From Burkholderiales bacterium (GTDB taxonomy: Bacteria > Pseudomonadota > Gammaproteobacteria > Burkholderiales > Nitrosomonadaceae): 46,763 nucleotides of DNA. The stretch is from assembly GCA_024235735.1 (NCBI GenBank), contig JACKLU010000018.1, positions 1-46,763 on the forward strand, in the 5' to 3' direction. Position numbers and translations under genes: made by a program. The notes under the pieces were generated by a model, which was not told the DNA's origin, searched no databases, and saw only the letters and a program-made list of their open reading frames with translations. How positions within the stretch are numbered: position 1 is the first letter of the stretch; every line of letters starts with the position of its first letter. Below, in pieces: positions 45,306 to 46,763 of the stretch.

Positions 45306-45556
45306 GTTTCATTCACTTGCAATGGCGTTGCTTTCAGTTTCATTTTGTTTCAATGTGTTTCTTTTCCTTTTTTATCCTTTCTTTTTGTTTCAAAAACACT
45401 TTCTTTTAGTTGAAAGAAGCTTCTTGCAAGTGTTTTTAAAGGTGTTTAAATTATAATATAACGAAAATAAACTGTTTGCAAACTTATAATATAGTGGTAG
45501 TATATTTTAAAAAACTAACACAACAGGGCAAGATATGTGGAGATGGCCATCTCCAC
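45306..45556. other. oriT: Origin of transfer (oriT), IncP/MOBP type
   Basis: In the 405-nt spacer between traK and traJ, the minus strand reads TATCTTG followed by CCC (45535-45526), which fits the MOBP nic consensus YATCYTG|Y, with a predicted cut between 45529 and 45528. Eight nt away lies a perfect 20-bp palindrome (45537-45556, GTGGAGATGG and its complement), the candidate TraJ site. Toward traK the hexamer GTTTCA recurs at 45306, 45337, 45347 and 45387, with GTTTCT at 45357, all spaced near multiples of 10 bp; this is a candidate curved TraK-binding region. Two TTATAATATA repeats (45451, 45484) and the dyad GTTTGCAAAC (45474-45483) lie between. The layout matches RP4 oriT. Confidence 0.78.
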
Positions 45557-45616
45557 GCAAACTTTATTCGCAAATACTTTGCTCAACGTTGGTCTTGCTC
45601 TACGAGGTAAGGAGAA

Positions 45617-46048
45617 ATGACAGTTTTGGAGCGCCAAATAAATGGTGAAAAACAGAAGTCTGCAAATCAAAATAAAGAAACAAAGTACGCAAAATGCGCA
45701 GTGCGCACGAAACGTATCAAGCGCGATAAGCGCCTCAGAGTTCCAGTGTTGCCGGAGGAAGAAATGATGATCAAAACAAAAGCCAGTGAAGCCGGATTAA
45801 CGATAGCCGAGTATCTGCGCAATCTAGGTCTCGGTTATACCGTACCCAGTGTGATCGATAACCAGCAGGTAGATACCCTGCTTAAAATCAACGCCGACCT
45901 GGGACGGCTTGGCGGATTGATTAAACTGTGGCTCACCAATGACCGGCGCACGAAATATATCGGCAAATCACAGTTGCATATGACTCTGGATACGATACGG
46001 GAAACACAAAGCGCAATGCTCAGTGAAATCATTAAACTCAGGAAGTGA
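45617..46048 (+). CDS. traJ: TraJ-like relaxosome accessory protein (IncP type)
   Basis: The 143-residue protein has a basic N-terminus and the TraJ/MobC-like region RVPVLPEEEMMIKTKASEAG, then LTIAEYLRNLGLGYTV and NADLGRLGGLIKLWLTNDRR, the latter a strong family marker. RP4 TraJ binds the inverted repeat near nic and recruits TraI. The ATG at 45617 is preceded by GAGGTAAGGAG. Forty nt separate it from traI, so the two are co-transcribed. Confidence 0.85.
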   Translation: MTVLERQINGEKQKSANQNKETKYAKCAVRTKRIKRDKRLRVPVLPEEEMMIKTKASEAGLTIAEYLRNLGLGYTVPSVIDNQQVDTLLKINADLGRLGGLIKLWLTNDRRTKYIGKSQLHMTLDTIRETQSAMLSEIIKLRK

Positions 46049-46087
46049 TATTCGGAATAACCAAACTACTTAAGCCGCTTAAACAAC

Positions 46088-46763
46088 ATGATCGCTAAAA
46101 TCATACCCATCAAATCGCTACGCAAAAGCAACTTCTCTGCTTTGGTGAAGTATCTGACCGATCCGCAAGGCAAAAGCGAACGTATCGGTAAACTTGCAGT
46201 TACCAACTGCTATACCGATGAAATGACAGCAGCACTGCTGGAAATTCAGAACACGCAGGAAATGAACAACCGTGCTAAGTCCGATAAAACCTGTCATTTG
46301 GTGTTGAGCTTCCCTGAAGGTGAACGGCTATCCAATGCGCAACTAAATGAGATAGAAGAACGGTTCTGTGAAGCACTGGGATTTCATGAGCATCAGCGTA
46401 TCAGTGTCGTGCATGACGATACCGATAATCTGCATATCCATATCGCGATCAACAAGATTCATCCACGCAAACTGACGATTCACAATCCTTACTACGACTA
46501 TAAGAAAGTTGCGACACTGTGTGAGCAGATCGAACAGGAATACGGACTGACTCAGGTCAATCACGAAACCCGGATTGATAAAACAGAGCGAATCATCCAG
46601 GACATCGAATCCAAAGCCGGTGTCGAGAGCTTATTGGGCTGGATTCGGCGTGAATGCCTTGATGACATCAAGCGCGCTGACAACTGGCAGGATTTGCATC
46701 AGATTCTGCAAAACCATGGCTTGGAAATTAAAGAACGTGGCAACGGACTGGTGTTTGCCTCCA
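46088..46763 (+). CDS. traI: TraI-like MOBP relaxase, 5' part (continues beyond window)
   Basis: From ATG 46088 I read 225 codons without a stop to the window edge. The protein begins MIAKIIPIKSLRKSNFSALV. The residues that form the RP4 TraI active site are at identical positions: Tyr22 (VKYLTD), Ser74 (LVLSFP) and His116 in the HIHIA motif of DNLHIHIAINKIHP. It should cut oriT at nic and stay covalently bound through Tyr22. RP4 TraI is about 730 residues, so roughly a third is seen. Confidence 0.88.
   Translation, partial: MIAKIIPIKSLRKSNFSALVKYLTDPQGKSERIGKLAVTNCYTDEMTAALLEIQNTQEMNNRAKSDKTCHLVLSFPEGERLSNAQLNEIEERFCEALGFHEHQRISVVHDDTDNLHIHIAINKIHPRKLTIHNPYYDYKKVATLCEQIEQEYGLTQVNHETRIDKTERIIQDIESKAGVESLLGWIRRECLDDIKRADNWQDLHQILQNHGLEIKERGNGLVFAS

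Noticed and set aside
45306..45392. Repeats near oriT considered as a CRISPR array
   Set aside because: Repeat units are only 6 bp, spacing is 10-31 bp, and no spacers or cas genes occur.

Overview
The window reads as a betaproteobacterial chromosome segment, most likely from an ammonia oxidiser of the Nitrosomonas group. The clues are the gene orders recA-recX-alaS, def-fmt-rsmB-DUF4390-ntrY-ntrX, dprA-smg-topB and aroA-cmk-rpsA-ihfB-lapA, a PPi-dependent phosphofructokinase next to a proton-pumping pyrophosphatase, and a tkt-gap-pgk-pyk-fba carbon cluster of the kind seen in autotrophs. The genus is inference from gene order and protein style; no search was run.

Left part (1-9.4 kb): a truncated toxin-antitoxin type antitoxin gene, alaS, a small secreted OB-like protein, recX and recA run leftward. 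adk is divergent from recA, and the shared spacer carries two palindromes. A strong terminator separates adk from pfp and hppA, which together form a pyrophosphate economy module: reversible glycolysis with PPi plus PPi-driven H+ pumping.

Middle (9.4-27.7 kb): a leftward operon starts at def and runs through fmt, rsmB and a DUF4390 gene into the ntrY/ntrX two-component pair. Its NtrX has lost essentially all ATPase and sigma54-contact motifs. Divergently come a LysM protein, an 82-bp MITE-like element, dprA, smg and a topoisomerase III. After a small two-TM protein come aroA, cmk, rpsA, ihfB and a short lapA that is not followed by lapB.

Carbon cluster and housekeeping (27.9-42.4 kb): tkt, gap, pgk, pyk and class II fba, with a 160-bp inverted-repeat element inserted between pyk and fba. 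A convergent operon rsmE-argA-yggX-CYTH phosphatase follows. Then come a thioredoxin-like gene coupled to an inositol-monophosphatase-family gene, rpoD, and a CAU-anticodon tRNA only 19 nt after rpoD.

Right end (42.45-46.76 kb): one end of an integrated mobile element lodged at the tRNA 3' end. It encodes a tyrosine integrase, an overlapping excisionase-like HTH protein, and a compact IncP(RP4)-type relaxosome: traM, traL and traK leftward, traJ and the start of the relaxase traI rightward. The spacer has a recognisable oriT: a MOBP-type nic core, a 20-bp palindrome 8 nt away as TraJ-site candidate, and GTTTC repeats spaced at about 10-bp multiples as TraK-site candidate. The far end of the element lies outside the window. 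This plasmid-type origin carried by a tRNA-integrated element is the most interesting part; the dead-ATPase NtrX and the two small inverted-repeat elements come next.
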